64,000 bases of DNA. Origin: Pseudomonadales bacterium (lineage in GTDB: Bacteria > Pseudomonadota > Gammaproteobacteria > Pseudomonadales > Ketobacteraceae). The notes under the pieces are model-generated. The model searched no databases. It was given only the letters and a program-made list of their open reading frames with translations, and had not been told where the DNA came from. Where the stretch lies: NCBI GenBank assembly GCA_002701845.1, contig NZXG01000044.1, positions 1 to 64,000 on the forward strand. The letters run 5' to 3'. Of the stretch, positions 41,883-51,617 are shown one piece after another (position 1 is the first letter of the stretch; the number at the start of each line of letters is the position of its first letter). The position numbers and the translations under genes were made by a program.

Positions 41883-43437
41883 AACCACCCTGCAGGGTAT
41901 AGGCATCGATATCGTCGTAACCCAGGGTGAACTGTGCGGAAATATAGGTGGAGAAGCCATTCTTCATAACGAACACCGAGTTCAGATCCAATTGATAGAA
42001 CAGGCTGTCCTCACCATCCGGTCGCAGCTCAAACTCACTGAAGTTGGTGCTGTCCTGCACCAGGCTGAAGGCCACCGGTGAGTAATCCTGGCTGCCCTCG
42101 CTGATCACGCTGACCACCACCCCGGGCACCATCACCCCCCAGTCGTAACTCAGGGCGTAACTGGTGTCCACACCCAGATGGAAATTCACCTGATCCAGTT
42201 CCTGCTTGCCCACGTTCATTAACCAGGGATTGCTGCCGGTTTCACTGTAGGCATCCACTTCGGCGGACAGATAATCGATGCGCAGAAACGGCCGGCTGGT
42301 GAGCGCCCCCTGCACATAGCTGTATTGGAACTGCGTGCTGAGGAACAACATGTCAGCGTCGGTCTCGCCAGCGATCACATCCGGCGTCGGCAGGCTCACC
42401 GTGCGCTCGGTTTCAATATCGCCGGTGGTATAGCCCAGAATCACATCCACCCCAAAGGCATCCCGGTACCAGGACCCATAGCCGGACAGCGTGTTGGTGG
42501 AGGATTCCAGCTCGCCGGCGCCGGATTCGTAATCCACATCATACTGGGTCATATCCAGCGCCAGCCCCAGATCCAGATCCGGTCGCAGCCGATAGTTCAG
42601 ACCCAGCATCAGGCTGGTGATGTCCGCGTCATAGCCGGACTCGCGATCGGTCTGGTCGTGTTCGGTGTTGCCGAATTTCACCGAGCCGAACCAGGCCAGG
42701 GGCGGCGCACTCTCCCCGGCGACACCCCCCACGTAGGAATTCAACAGCAGGGTGTCGGGGCCGGCGGTGGCCACTCCCTCCTCCTGCCGCAGCTGGCGGC
42801 GGATGCCGTACAGCCGGTCCGCCTGCCCGCGCATGATCTCCGCCAGCATGCGGCGCTGCATCAGGATTTCTTCCGGAGTGATATCCCCCAGCAGTTGGCG
42901 TATCTCGTCAGCGGTATAGCTCACTTCGGACTGACCCAACAGGCGGCTGCACTCATCGGCCAGTTCCTGGGTCAGGGACTCCTGGTTAGAGCCTTCCTCA
43001 CACAGGGTTTCCAGCATGCGGGCAGTCACTCTTTCCGACTCGGTGTCGGCCAGTGTTTCCAGCGGCCCCTCGTCCCCCGTGGCGGGCAGAGGGTTGACGG
43101 TGACCGTCACCGTACCGGTGTCACCATAGGCCTGGCCATCATCATCCCAGATAAAATAATCGAACTGATCGGTGCCTTCGTAACCCGGGTCCGGGGTATA
43201 GGTGATGGTACCGTTCTGATTAACGATGGCACTGCCGTAGAATGGACCGTTCTCAGACAGGATAATGGTCGGCAGGCCCTCGGCGTTGAAGTCGTCATTA
43301 GCGGCCACATCAATGTCCACGATGCTGTCGGTAAAGACCTGGGCCTGATCATCCACCGCCGTTGCTATCGCATATACCTCCGTGGAAACGGCTGCGGACA
43401 ACAGCAATAACGGAACCCCGTGAGTCTTGTAGTTCAT
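41866..43437 (-). CDS. Ig-like domain protein with autotransporter-type beta barrel
   Basis: A 523-residue surface protein. Signal peptide at the N-terminus (to about residue 24, TEVYA). A Big_9/cadherin-like Ig domain (about 30-115) contains VAANDDF and TYTPDPGYEGTDQFDYFIWD, typical of adhesin repeats. A helical linker (about 125-220) with a few cysteines follows. The C-terminal ~300 residues form an autotransporter-like barrel, though the last residue is Leu rather than Phe or Trp. GGGGAAG before the ATG at 43437 fixes the start. Likely a small self-displayed adhesin; it overlaps the ParA gene tail to tail. Confidence 0.8.
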   Translation of the reverse strand: MNYKTHGVPLLLLSAAVSTEVYAIATAVDDQAQVFTDSIVDIDVAANDDFNAEGLPTIILSENGPFYGSAIVNQNGTITYTPDPGYEGTDQFDYFIWDDDGQAYGDTGTVTVTVNPLPATGDEGPLETLADTESERVTARMLETLCEEGSNQESLTQELADECSRLLGQSEVSYTADEIRQLLGDITPEEILMQRRMLAEIMRGQADRLYGIRRQLRQEEGVATAGPDTLLLNSYVGGVAGESAPPLAWFGSVKFGNTEHDQTDRESGYDADITSLMLGLNYRLRPDLDLGLALDMTQYDVDYESGAGELESSTNTLSGYGSWYRDAFGVDVILGYTTGDIETERTVSLPTPDVIAGETDADMLFLSTQFQYSYVQGALTSRPFLRIDYLSAEVDAYSETGSNPWLMNVGKQELDQVNFHLGVDTSYALSYDWGVMVPGVVVSVISEGSQDYSPVAFSLVQDSTNFSEFELRPDGEDSLFYQLDLNSVFVMKNGFSTYISAQFTLGYDDIDAYTLQGGFNYEL

Positions 43438-43574
43438 TTCAACTTCCCCCATTGTTTACTGATTTTGCGGCATTTTACTGAGCATCCCCTGACGGAGACA
43501 GGTAATTTGCCGTATTGTAGCGTGCAAAATTGCAACTTATGGCCCCATCCGACGGAATGCCCCTGGAGCCCCTG

Positions 43575-44780
43575 ATGACCAAAGCCACCGCCAACACTGT
43601 CCTCTGCGCCTGGGAGCTGGGGGGCCAGTTGGGCCATATTGCCCGCCTGTCCCATCTGACCCAGACCCTGGAGCAGCGGGGTTACCAATGCTTTGCCGCC
43701 CTGCGGGATCTGTCCCGGGCTTTGCCTTTTTTTCATGGCCAGCAAACCCGGCTGCTGCAGGCGCCGGTGTGGTTACCGAAAGTCACCACCCAACGTCCCA
43801 TTCAAAGCCTGGCGGATATGCTGCTGCTGTCAGGCTATCTGCAGACGGATGATCTGCTGGCACTGATGCAGGCCTGGCGCAATCTGCTGGCTCTGGTGAA
43901 TCCTGAGGTGCTGATCTACGACTATTCCCCCACCGCGGCGCTGGCGGCACTCTACCACCAGCGCCGAAAAATTCTGGTGGGGCCCGGCTTTGCCCAGCCG
44001 GTGCCGCCCCACCCCCTGCGCAACTGGCACCCCCACGGCTTGTACCCGGAGCGGGTGACTCAGCAGGAACAGCGGGTGGTCACCACCATTAACCAGGCCC
44101 TGGCGCGACTGGGGCAACCCGGCATTGCCCGCATTTCGGATTTGTTTGTGGCGCACCACACCGTGATCACCACGGCCCCGGAATTCGACCTGTACGCCGA
44201 TCTGCGGCTGGATGCCGTGTACCATTGCGGTGAGGGCGGTGGCAGTCACCACCCGCCGGTGCGCTTCAGCGGCGACAGCCGGCCCCGGATACTGGCCTAC
44301 CTGAAACCCGGTCACCCCCGGTTTCAATGGCTGCTGGAGGCCCTGGCCCAGGTCCGCGCCGACGTGTTCGTGGTTTGCCCCCGGGCCAATCCGGCACAGC
44401 TGGAGCCCCTGGTATCCGAGCACTTTGGTTTCAGCGTACAGCCGGTCAATCTGCAAACCGCCATGGCGGCGGCGGATCTGTTTGTGGGCCACGGCAATGC
44501 CGGCACCACCCAGGAAAGCCTGCTGGCGGGTACACCGGTGCTGGCCTTGCCGATTCAACTGGAACAGTTACTGGTGGGGCAGACCCTGGAGCAGCTGGGC
44601 GTCGGGCGGCTGGTGCAGCAGCCGGAATCTGTCAGCCAGCTGAGCGGATTGCTGGAGCACATGCTGGCGGACCATGGCTTACAACAGAACAGCCAACGGT
44701 TCGCCGCTCAGCACCGGGCGCTGGGGCAAGGCTCCCTGGGGGACAAAGTTGCCGATCTCTGTTCTGCCCCCAGTGGATGA
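43575..44780 (+). CDS. UGT/MurG-like glycosyltransferase
   Basis: A 401-residue GT-B fold protein. The N-terminal part begins LCAWELGGQLGHIARL, a glycine-rich acceptor-side loop as in MurG. The C-terminal donor site is GHGNAGTTQESLLAGTPVLALPIQLEQ, matching the UDP-glycosyltransferase signature H-x-G-x-G-T-x-x-E with an LEQ ending. It may transfer a sugar to a lipid or glycolipid. The start is uncertain: ATG at 43575 has GGAG upstream, while 43557, 43539 or TTG at 43530 are also possible. It converges with secB. Confidence 0.8.
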   Translation: MTKATANTVLCAWELGGQLGHIARLSHLTQTLEQRGYQCFAALRDLSRALPFFHGQQTRLLQAPVWLPKVTTQRPIQSLADMLLLSGYLQTDDLLALMQAWRNLLALVNPEVLIYDYSPTAALAALYHQRRKILVGPGFAQPVPPHPLRNWHPHGLYPERVTQQEQRVVTTINQALARLGQPGIARISDLFVAHHTVITTAPEFDLYADLRLDAVYHCGEGGGSHHPPVRFSGDSRPRILAYLKPGHPRFQWLLEALAQVRADVFVVCPRANPAQLEPLVSEHFGFSVQPVNLQTAMAAADLFVGHGNAGTTQESLLAGTPVLALPIQLEQLLVGQTLEQLGVGRLVQQPESVSQLSGLLEHMLADHGLQQNSQRFAAQHRALGQGSLGDKVADLCSAPSG

Positions 44781-44803
44781 TTGACCCGCCGGGCCGCGGT
44801 CAA
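44781..44803. other. Inverted repeat between convergent glycosyltransferase and secB genes
   Basis: TTGACC at 44781-44786 and GGTCAA at 44798-44803 with a GC-rich loop, spanning the secB stop codon. It could act as a bidirectional 3' stem, but neither strand shows a T-run. Confidence 0.35.
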
Positions 44804-45279
44804 TGGGCCGGGGGCGTTTCCCCCTGAGCCTCTGCCTGCTGCTTGCGCAGGTTCTCGGCGAAGGCCGCCTCGAAATTGATGGGCTGCAGCAGGAACTGGG
44901 GGAAGGTCCCCCGTGACACCACGTCGGATACGGTTTCCCGTGCGTAGGGGAACAGGATGTTGGCGCAAACCCCCTTCAGGATGGCCTCCTTCTGAATCCC
45001 CTCCACGCCTTTTAACAAAAACAATCCTGCCTGGGCCACTTCCACAATAAAGGCGGTGGCGTCGCCATTTTTGACGGTGACCGTGGTGGTCAACACCACC
45101 TCGTGCAGATCGGTTTCGATCTCGGTGGCGGAGTTGTTGACATCCAGATTCACTTCCGGCTTCCACTGTTCCCGAAACATCATCGGCGTTTTCGGCGCCT
45201 CGTAGGATAAATCCTTGAGGTAGATGCGTTGTAATTGAAACTGTTGCTGGGCCTGTTGCCCGGCGGCTTGCTCGGTCAT
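44800..45279 (-). CDS. secB: Protein-export chaperone SecB
   Basis: Tetrameric cytosolic chaperone that keeps preproteins unfolded and hands them to SecA. At 159 residues it is of normal size. Conserved segments are FQLQRIYLKDLSYEAP, the ILFPYARE region and the helical end INFEAAFAENL. It lies in the order rhodanese, grxC, secB, as in many gammaproteobacteria. The ATG is 39 bases after grxC. Confidence 0.96.
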   Translation of the reverse strand: MTEQAAGQQAQQQFQLQRIYLKDLSYEAPKTPMMFREQWKPEVNLDVNNSATEIETDLHEVVLTTTVTVKNGDATAFIVEVAQAGLFLLKGVEGIQKEAILKGVCANILFPYARETVSDVVSRGTFPQFLLQPINFEAAFAENLRKQQAEAQGETPPAH

Positions 45280-45317
45280 ATTATTCCCCTGAAATAGTCT
45301 TGTATCGTGGCCAGGCC

Positions 45318-45572
45318 CTATGCCTGCAGCAGGGCATCCAGTTGCCCCTGACGCTCCAGCGCATAAAGTTCATCACAGCCCCCCACATGGGTCTCCCCAA
45401 TCCAGATCTGCGGCACCGTGTGGGCCCCGGCTTTCTGCTCCATTTCCTTGCGCAGGTCCGGCTTGCCGCTGACGTCAATGTCGGTGAACGGAGCCCCCTT
45501 GCTTTTCAACAGATGTTTGGCCCGAATACAGAACGGGCACCAGGGGGTGCTGTAAATCAGAATGTCCGCCAT
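45318..45572 (-). CDS. grxC: Glutaredoxin 3 (GrxC)
   Basis: Dithiol glutaredoxin, 84 residues, reducing disulfides with glutathione. The active site is CPFC (Cys12, Cys15), and the glutathione-binding TVPQIWIG and GGCDEL motifs are present. It lies between the rhodanese and secB genes, 23 bases after the rhodanese. Confidence 0.95.
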   Translation of the reverse strand: MADILIYSTPWCPFCIRAKHLLKSKGAPFTDIDVSGKPDLRKEMEQKAGAHTVPQIWIGETHVGGCDELYALERQGQLDALLQA

Positions 45573-45595
45573 GATAAAACCTGTGCCTGATGGGT

Positions 45596-46015
45596 TTACT
45601 TGCCCTTAACCAGGGGCAAGCCTTCGGATTTCCAGGTGGTGATGCCACCGGTCAAACGCTGCACCCGCTTAAAGCCGGCGCCGTGCAGAATCTTGCCGGC
45701 AGCCCCCGCATGCTGACCCATCTTACACACCAGTACCACAGGCTTGTCCTGGTACGGGTTGAGTTCGGCCAGATTGTCCTTCAGTTTGCTGAACGGAATA
45801 TTACGGGAACCGGTAATATGTCCTTCACGGTAATCTTTCTGCTCCCGGACATCCAGTACCAGCGCATCATCGCGGTTGATCAGGTTGGTGAGCTGTTGCG
45901 GGGAGACCGTCTTGCCGCCGCGACGGGATTCCAACACAAAGAACAACACCAGCAACACCACGAAACTGCCCACCAGCAGCGGGTGGTTGATTGCAAATTC
46001 AAGCAGACGTTCCAT
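45596..46015 (-). CDS. Membrane-anchored rhodanese-like protein
   Basis: A 139-residue single-span protein with a rhodanese domain. The membrane helix is about residues 13-28. The domain carries the [20 protein letters not shown] segment and the catalytic loop with Cys97 ([11 protein letters not shown]). It probably transfers sulfane sulfur at the membrane; the family is the YibN group. It heads the rhodanese-grxC-secB operon. Divergent from gpmI. Confidence 0.88.
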   Translation of the reverse strand: MERLLEFAINHPLLVGSFVVLLVLFFVLESRRGGKTVSPQQLTNLINRDDALVLDVREQKDYREGHITGSRNIPFSKLKDNLAELNPYQDKPVVLVCKMGQHAGAAGKILHGAGFKRVQRLTGGITTWKSEGLPLVKGK

Positions 46016-46201
46016 TTAAACTTCCCAAGATTCAATAAGTTACCAAGCCCCGTCCGGTGCTGGCGCCAAAGTTGGTGCAGAGTATACCTGAAACCGGCAA
46101 AGCCCGACCAGCGGCGCCGCCTCATGCGTCCCCGGGCAAATTCGGGTAACATAATCGTTCACCTCTATCATTCACCGAGATGCAGCCGGGAAGTTGAACT
46201 C

Positions 46202-47743
46202 ATGAGCCAGACACGCACACCCCACGTTCTGATCATTCTGGATGGATTCGGCCAGCGCACCGATGCCGAGTTTAACGCCATTGCCCACGCCAACACCCCC
46301 ACCTGGGACAAACTACTGAGTGAGCGCCCACACACTCTCATCTCCGCCTCTGCCATGGATGTGGGGCTGCCGGAGGGTCAAATGGGCAACTCCGAGGTGG
46401 GGCATATGAACCTGGGGGCCGGCCGCATCGTCTACCAGGACTTCACCCGCATTACCAAGGATATCGAAGACGGCACCTTTTACGGCAATCCGGTGCTGGT
46501 GAGCGCGGTGGAAAAGGCCCAGGAGCAAAAGGGTGCGGTGCACATTCTGGGGCTGCTGTCCCCCGGTGGGGTGCACAGCCACGAAGACCATATCATTGCC
46601 ATGATCGAGCTGGCGGCCCGGCGCGGCGCCAAACAGGTATACGTCCACGCCTTTTTGGACGGGCGCGATATGCCCCCCAAATCCGCGCAAAAGAGCCTGG
46701 AAAAGGTGCAGGCCAAACTCAGCGAGCTGGGGGTGGGCTGCATTGCCAGCCTGGTGGGGCGCTACTACGCCATGGACCGGGACAACCGTTGGGATCGGGT
46801 TTCCGCCGCCTACCACCTGCTGGTGCAGGGCGCTGCGGACTACACCAGCGCCAACCCGGTGGACGGTCTGCTGGCGGCCTATGAACGGGACGAGACCGAT
46901 GAATTCGTCAAACCCACAGTGATCGCCGGTGCGGGCGAGTCCCCCGCCACCATCAACGACGGGGATGCGGTGGTGTTTATGAACTTCCGAGCCGATCGCG
47001 CCCGCCAGCTGAGCCAGGCGTTCGTGGACCCGGACTTCGATGGCTTTGAATGCAAAAAAGTGCCGGCCCTGGCGGACTTTGTCACCCTGACCCAGTATTC
47101 CGCCGACCTCAACGCCCACTGTGCCTATCCGCCGGAGGATCTGGTGAACGTACTGGGGGACTATCTGGCGCAACAGCATAAAACCCAGCTGCGCATTGCC
47201 GAGACCGAAAAGTATGCCCATGTCACCTTCTTTTTTAATGGCGGCCGGGAACAGCCCTTCGAAGGCGAAGAACGTATTCTGGTGCCATCCCCGGACGTGG
47301 CCACCTACGACCTGCAACCGGAGATGAGCGCGCCGGAGGTGACCGACAAACTGGTGGAAGCCATCAACAGTGGCAAATTCGACGTGCTGATCTGTAACTA
47401 TGCCAATGGCGATATGGTGGGCCATACCGGCAAGTTCGACGCCGCCGTAAAAGCCGTGGAAACCCTGGATCAATGTCTGGCCCGGGTCACCGAAGCGGTG
47501 GATGCCAACGGCGGTGATATGCTGATTACCGCGGACCATGGCAACTGCGAGCAGATGGAGGATCCCAACAGCGGCCAGCCGCACACCGCCCATACCACCG
47601 AGCTGGTGCCACTGGTCTATGTGGGGCCGGATTCGGTGTCATTACAGGCAGAAGGCGGGCGGCTCAGCGACATCGCCCCCACCATCCTCAAACTGATGGA
47701 TCTGCCCCAGCCGCCGGAGATGACCGGCAAACCCCTGCTCTGA
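46202..47743 (+). CDS. gpmI: Cofactor-independent phosphoglycerate mutase
   Basis: Glycolytic enzyme interconverting 3- and 2-phosphoglycerate, manganese dependent. It has 513 residues. The alkaline phosphatase-like catalytic site has Asp14 (ILDGFG) and the nucleophile Ser64 in [14 protein letters not shown]. Metal ligands appear in the [22 protein letters not shown] and DHGNCE motifs. The open frame extends upstream to 45590, but the ATG at 46202 matches the family start. It is divergent from the rhodanese gene and followed 8 bases later by envC. Confidence 0.97.
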   Translation: MSQTRTPHVLIILDGFGQRTDAEFNAIAHANTPTWDKLLSERPHTLISASAMDVGLPEGQMGNSEVGHMNLGAGRIVYQDFTRITKDIEDGTFYGNPVLVSAVEKAQEQKGAVHILGLLSPGGVHSHEDHIIAMIELAARRGAKQVYVHAFLDGRDMPPKSAQKSLEKVQAKLSELGVGCIASLVGRYYAMDRDNRWDRVSAAYHLLVQGAADYTSANPVDGLLAAYERDETDEFVKPTVIAGAGESPATINDGDAVVFMNFRADRARQLSQAFVDPDFDGFECKKVPALADFVTLTQYSADLNAHCAYPPEDLVNVLGDYLAQQHKTQLRIAETEKYAHVTFFFNGGREQPFEGEERILVPSPDVATYDLQPEMSAPEVTDKLVEAINSGKFDVLICNYANGDMVGHTGKFDAAVKAVETLDQCLARVTEAVDANGGDMLITADHGNCEQMEDPNSGQPHTAHTTELVPLVYVGPDSVSLQAEGGRLSDIAPTILKLMDLPQPPEMTGKPLL

Positions 47744-47751
47744 GCGCCGCC

Positions 47752-48903
47752 ATGGCGCCACTGCGACTACTGCGCACGACCCTGATCGGCCTGGCCCTGT
47801 GCCAGGCCGTCAGCGTTATGGCGGCAGTGGACCCGGTGGCCACCAAACAGGAACTGAAGCAGATCCAGCAGCGCATCGAGGCGCTGCAATCCACCATCAA
47901 ACGCACCCAGGCCCGCCGCAGTGAAACCGAACAGGCCCTGCAACGGGCCGAGAAGGCCATCAGCGATACCCGCCGCAAACTGGCCGGGGTGAATGCGGAC
48001 ATCAAGGGGTCCGAAGCCAAACTGGCGCAGCTGCGCCAGACCCAGGCACAGCTGGATCAGGCCAAAAAAGCCCAACGTGCCGCCCTCAAGCAGGATATCA
48101 ACGCCGCCTACCGGGCCGGCCGCCAGGAATACGTCAAGCTGCTGCTGAATCAGGAGCAGCCGGACAAACTGGCGCGGCTGATGAAATATTACGATTACTT
48201 CCACCAGGCGCGCATGGAGCGGATTCAGGCCTTTAATGCCACTCTGCGTGAGATCCGCGCCAACGAGGCGAAAATCAATGAAGGGGTGGGCCAGCTCAGC
48301 CGGCTCAAACAGACCCTGGAAACAGAGCGCCGACAGTTGCAGGCGGCTCAGGATGAACGCAAACAGGCCCTGGCCAAACTGGACACCCGGCTGCAGGATA
48401 ACACCAGTCGTGTGGGGGACCTGAAATCCAGCCGCGAGGAACTGGAACAGGTGCTGCATCAAGTGCAGGCCACCCTCAGCGATCTGCCCGGTAACGTGGG
48501 CAAGCAACCCTTTTCCAAGCGTCAGGGGGAGCTGGCCTGGCCCACCCGGGGCCAGCTGGTGGAGCGGTTTGGCACCCGGCGCGGCAGCGGTGGCCTGCGC
48601 TGGAAAGGCGTATTGATCAGTACCGATGAGGGCAGCCCGGTCAAGGCGGTGCATCACGGCCGGGTGGTATTCTCCGACTGGATGCGCGGCTACGGCATGC
48701 TCACCATCGTGGATCACGGCGACGGTTATCTCACCTTATACGGGCATAACGAAACCCTGCTCAGGAGCCCCGGCGACTGGGTGGATGCCGGCGAGGTGAT
48801 TGCCTACAGTGGCCGCAGCGGAGGCCAGAACCGGGCCTCCCTGTACTTTGAAATCCGCCGCAATGGCAAGCCGGTCAACCCCTCCCGCTGGTGCCGGGGT
48901 TGA
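47752..48903 (+). CDS. envC: Murein hydrolase activator EnvC
   Basis: Periplasmic activator of the division amidases AmiA and AmiB, 383 residues. Signal peptide at the N-terminus (to about residue 25), then a long coiled coil (about 27-240), which in E. coli docks to FtsEX. The C-terminal LytM domain (about 265-383) lacks the metal ligands of active M23 peptidases: the first His is replaced (RWKGVLIST) and the last HLHFE reads SLYFE. Such a degenerate LytM domain is the mark of EnvC, which activates rather than cuts. It is directly downstream of gpmI. Confidence 0.93.
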   Translation: MAPLRLLRTTLIGLALCQAVSVMAAVDPVATKQELKQIQQRIEALQSTIKRTQARRSETEQALQRAEKAISDTRRKLAGVNADIKGSEAKLAQLRQTQAQLDQAKKAQRAALKQDINAAYRAGRQEYVKLLLNQEQPDKLARLMKYYDYFHQARMERIQAFNATLREIRANEAKINEGVGQLSRLKQTLETERRQLQAAQDERKQALAKLDTRLQDNTSRVGDLKSSREELEQVLHQVQATLSDLPGNVGKQPFSKRQGELAWPTRGQLVERFGTRRGSGGLRWKGVLISTDEGSPVKAVHHGRVVFSDWMRGYGMLTIVDHGDGYLTLYGHNETLLRSPGDWVDAGEVIAYSGRSGGQNRASLYFEIRRNGKPVNPSRWCRG

Positions 48904-49103
48904 CCCTGGTGACCCGGGCGCCAGGCAGAGCCTGTAGACACTAGTGCAGCGAGCTGCAAATCGCGCTACTCTTAAAAAGTTATCCTTATGATTTTGCAGT
49001 GAAACCGCCCGCCCGTCCCGATGTCATAGGGCCTGTTCGCACTCGCTAAATGCGATTTACACCGGTGCTCCGCGGGGTACCGTTTTAATTACAGGAGTAC
49101 ACC
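48904..49103. other. 200-base intergenic stretch before ctpA
   Basis: No gene, tRNA or convincing hairpin seen. An A/T-rich patch around 48970-49000 may hold the ctpA promoter, but no good -35/-10 pair was found. Confidence 0.4.
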
Positions 49104-50498
49104 ATGGGTTTTCCTTCTCTGTCACACCGGCATCCCGCCTGGGCCCGGGGCCTGCTGTTGGCCCTGCTGGCGTTCAGTCCGCTGGGGTTTTCAGCGCAGC
49201 CGGCAGCCTCCGGCGCGGACACCGAGGCGGGATCACAGGCAGCGGCCGCCAGTGATGAGGAACAACCCAAGGGACTGCTGCCCATTAACGAACTGCGCAC
49301 ATTCGCGGACGTGTTTGACCGCATCAAACAGGCCTATGTGGAAGAGGTGGATGACAAAACCCTGCTGGAAAATGCGATCCAGGGCATGCTCACCGAACTG
49401 GATCCCCACTCCGCCTATCTCAAGCCGGAGGCTTATCAGGACCTGCAGATCAACACCACCGGTGAATTCGGCGGCCTGGGTATCGAAGTGGGCATGGAGG
49501 ACGGCTTTGTCAAAGTCATTACCCCCATCGACGACACCCCGGCGCAGAAAGCCGGCGTTGAAGCCGGTGACCTGATCATCAAGCTGGACAGCACCCCGGT
49601 GAAAGGTATGAGCCTGGCGGAGGCGGTGAAGCTGATGCGCGGCAAGCCCGGCTCCGAAATCGTTCTCACCATCATCCGCGCCGGGGTGGATAAACCGCTG
49701 GAAATCCCGGTGATCCGGGCCGTGATTCAGGTGCAGAGCGTCAAGGGCCGCCTGCTGGACCCGGGCTATGGCTATGTGCGCCTGTCCCAGTTTCAGATCA
49801 ATACCGGGGCCGACATGCTCAAACTGCTGGATAAGCTGGAACGGCAAAACGGCGCGGAACTGAAGGGACTGGTGCTGGATCTGCGCAACAATCCCGGTGG
49901 CGTGCTACAGGCGGCGGTGGATGTGAGCGACGCCTTTATCAATGACGGTCTGGTGGTGTACACCCAAGGCCGGCTGCCGGATTCGGAAATGAAATTCCGC
50001 GCCTCCCCCGGTGCGCGGCTGGATGGGGTCCCCATCGTGGTACTGGTAAACGGCGGCTCTGCTTCCGCCTCGGAAATTGTGGCCGGCGCCCTGCAGGATC
50101 ATCAGCGGGCAGTGATCATGGGTACCTCAACCTTTGGCAAGGGTTCGGTGCAGACGGTGCTGCCTCTGCATAACAACCGTGCCCTAAAGCTCACCACCGC
50201 CCGCTACTACACCCCCAGCGGCCGTTCCATTCAGGCCCAGGGCATCGTGCCGGATATCAAGGTGGAGAACGCCCAGCTGACCCGTGTTGAGGAAATGGAC
50301 CGGGTGAAGGAGCGTGATCTCAGCGGGCATTTGGAAAACCCGGAGGGCGAGGAGTCGCCGGGGGACGGCGACGCCACAACGGCGTTGTCCGACAGCGACT
50401 ATCAGCTGCACGAGGCGCTGAATCTGCTGAAAGCCCTCAATGTGCTGAACCGGCCCAAACTGAAAGCGGTGGCCGAGGCCCCCGCTGATCAGGGCTGA
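49104..50498 (+). CDS. S41-family C-terminal processing peptidase
   Basis: Periplasmic serine protease of the CtpA/Prc class, 464 residues. After an N-terminal signal (to about residue 35) come a helical region, a PDZ domain (about 110-195, GEFGGLGIEVGMEDG...) and the protease domain. The catalytic Ser lies in NGGSASASEI and the Lys in TSTFGKGSVQ, the Ser-Lys dyad. AGGAG eight bases upstream fixes the start. In Pseudomonas the neighbours envC and yibQ are the same, and this ctpA-type protein trims cell-wall hydrolases. Confidence 0.94.
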   Translation: MGFPSLSHRHPAWARGLLLALLAFSPLGFSAQPAASGADTEAGSQAAAASDEEQPKGLLPINELRTFADVFDRIKQAYVEEVDDKTLLENAIQGMLTELDPHSAYLKPEAYQDLQINTTGEFGGLGIEVGMEDGFVKVITPIDDTPAQKAGVEAGDLIIKLDSTPVKGMSLAEAVKLMRGKPGSEIVLTIIRAGVDKPLEIPVIRAVIQVQSVKGRLLDPGYGYVRLSQFQINTGADMLKLLDKLERQNGAELKGLVLDLRNNPGGVLQAAVDVSDAFINDGLVVYTQGRLPDSEMKFRASPGARLDGVPIVVLVNGGSASASEIVAGALQDHQRAVIMGTSTFGKGSVQTVLPLHNNRALKLTTARYYTPSGRSIQAQGIVPDIKVENAQLTRVEEMDRVKERDLSGHLENPEGEESPGDGDATTALSDSDYQLHEALNLLKALNVLNRPKLKAVAEAPADQG

Positions 50499-50524
50499 AA
50501 CCGGCGCAGTCATGGTGTCAGCCT

Positions 50525-50545
50525 CCCGCCACCGCCGGTGGCGGG
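50525..50545 (+). terminator. GC-rich hairpin after ctpA
   Basis: A perfect 9-bp inverted repeat (CCCGCCACC, loop GCC) 27 bases beyond the stop. It is terminator-like but lacks a T-run. Confidence 0.45.
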
Positions 50546-50655
50546 CCTTAAAGCCGGAACCGGCTCACAGAATCTTCGGGCCGGTGGCATTTCCCACCCC
50601 CTTCCCGCCCTCAGTGCACTAAACTGTGGTTATCGCGGAAAGTTGTCGACTATTC

Positions 50656-51531
50656 ATGTTACAGGTTTTATTTTCATTGCTGTTCTTGCTGGCGTTGGCA
50701 CCGGGGCTGCAGGCTGCCCCAAGCGAACTGCCTTCAGCCGCGGATGCACCGGTGGAGCGCCCCCGGATCGCCATCATACTGGATGACCTGGGCTACAATC
50801 GGCCCGCCGGTGAACGCGCGCTTCAGCTGCCCGGCCAGGTGACCTACGCCATTATCCCCTTTACACCCTATGCCGCCACCATGGCCCGGGCTGCCCACGG
50901 CGGTGAGCGCGAGGTGATTCTACACCTGCCCATGGCCAGCCAGGACCCCGAGCGACGGCTGGACCGGGGCGGCCTCACCGATGACATGGATGAGGCTGAG
51001 GTACGGTCGCGGGTGCAACAGGCGCTGCGGGCGGTGCCCCATATCGCCGGCCTCAACAATCATATGGGCAGCCAGATCACCGCGGACGTACAGATCATGC
51101 ACTGGCTGATGCAGGAGGTGCAGGAGACGCCCCTGTATTTTATTGACAGCATGACCAGTTCCCTGTCGGTAGCCAACCAATCGGCGCTGCATTATCAGAT
51201 TCCCTCCCTGAAACGGGATGTGTTTCTGGACAATGTGCAGACGCCGGAAGCCGTGGACCAGATGTTTCAGTCGCTACTGCGAATTGCCCGTCGGCGGGGT
51301 CACGCCATCGCCATCGGTCATCCTTACCCCACCACCCTGGCCTACCTGGAGCAGGCCCTGCCCCGGCTGCAGCAACAGGGCGTCGAACTGGTGGCTGCCT
51401 CGGAACTGGTGCAACAATATGGCCAGCCGGTGTATGAACCGGTGGACCTCAAGCAGCTGATGCGACAGATCGTGGCCATGCCCGCCCCCCGTAGCAGTCG
51501 GTTAAACTTCTCCGAAACCGCATTCCCCTGA
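50656..51531 (+). CDS. Divergent polysaccharide deacetylase (YibQ family)
   Basis: A 291-residue protein of the divergent polysaccharide deacetylase family. A signal peptide runs to about residue 20 (GLQA). The NodB-like fold starts PRIAIILDDLGYN, with the DD pair at the usual metal site, and the His in HLPMAS and the AGLNNHMGS and IGHPYPTT segments follow. The family lies beside ctpA and envC in many gammaproteobacteria, consistent with cell-wall work. ATG at 50656 is chosen because it opens the signal peptide; an in-frame GTG at 50626 would add ten residues. Confidence 0.9.
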   Translation: MLQVLFSLLFLLALAPGLQAAPSELPSAADAPVERPRIAIILDDLGYNRPAGERALQLPGQVTYAIIPFTPYAATMARAAHGGEREVILHLPMASQDPERRLDRGGLTDDMDEAEVRSRVQQALRAVPHIAGLNNHMGSQITADVQIMHWLMQEVQETPLYFIDSMTSSLSVANQSALHYQIPSLKRDVFLDNVQTPEAVDQMFQSLLRIARRRGHAIAIGHPYPTTLAYLEQALPRLQQQGVELVAASELVQQYGQPVYEPVDLKQLMRQIVAMPAPRSSRLNFSETAFP

Positions 51532-51617
51532 GGTTGACCGGCCCGCCACACGCAGGACTCGAACTGGCGGCCGGCTTCCGCTACCATCAGGGCACTATTC
51601 TTCAATCCGGGTAACCC

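Noticed and set aside
42325..43410. 361-codon frame antisense to the autotransporter-like gene
   Set aside because: His/Gln-rich translation without signal or domain; the opposite frame has a signal peptide, Ig domain and barrel.
46313..47593. 426-codon frame antisense to gpmI
   Set aside because: Shadow frame; the real gene has all catalytic motifs.
47752..48903. EnvC as an active M23 peptidase
   Set aside because: Metal ligands of the LytM domain are replaced, as in known activators.
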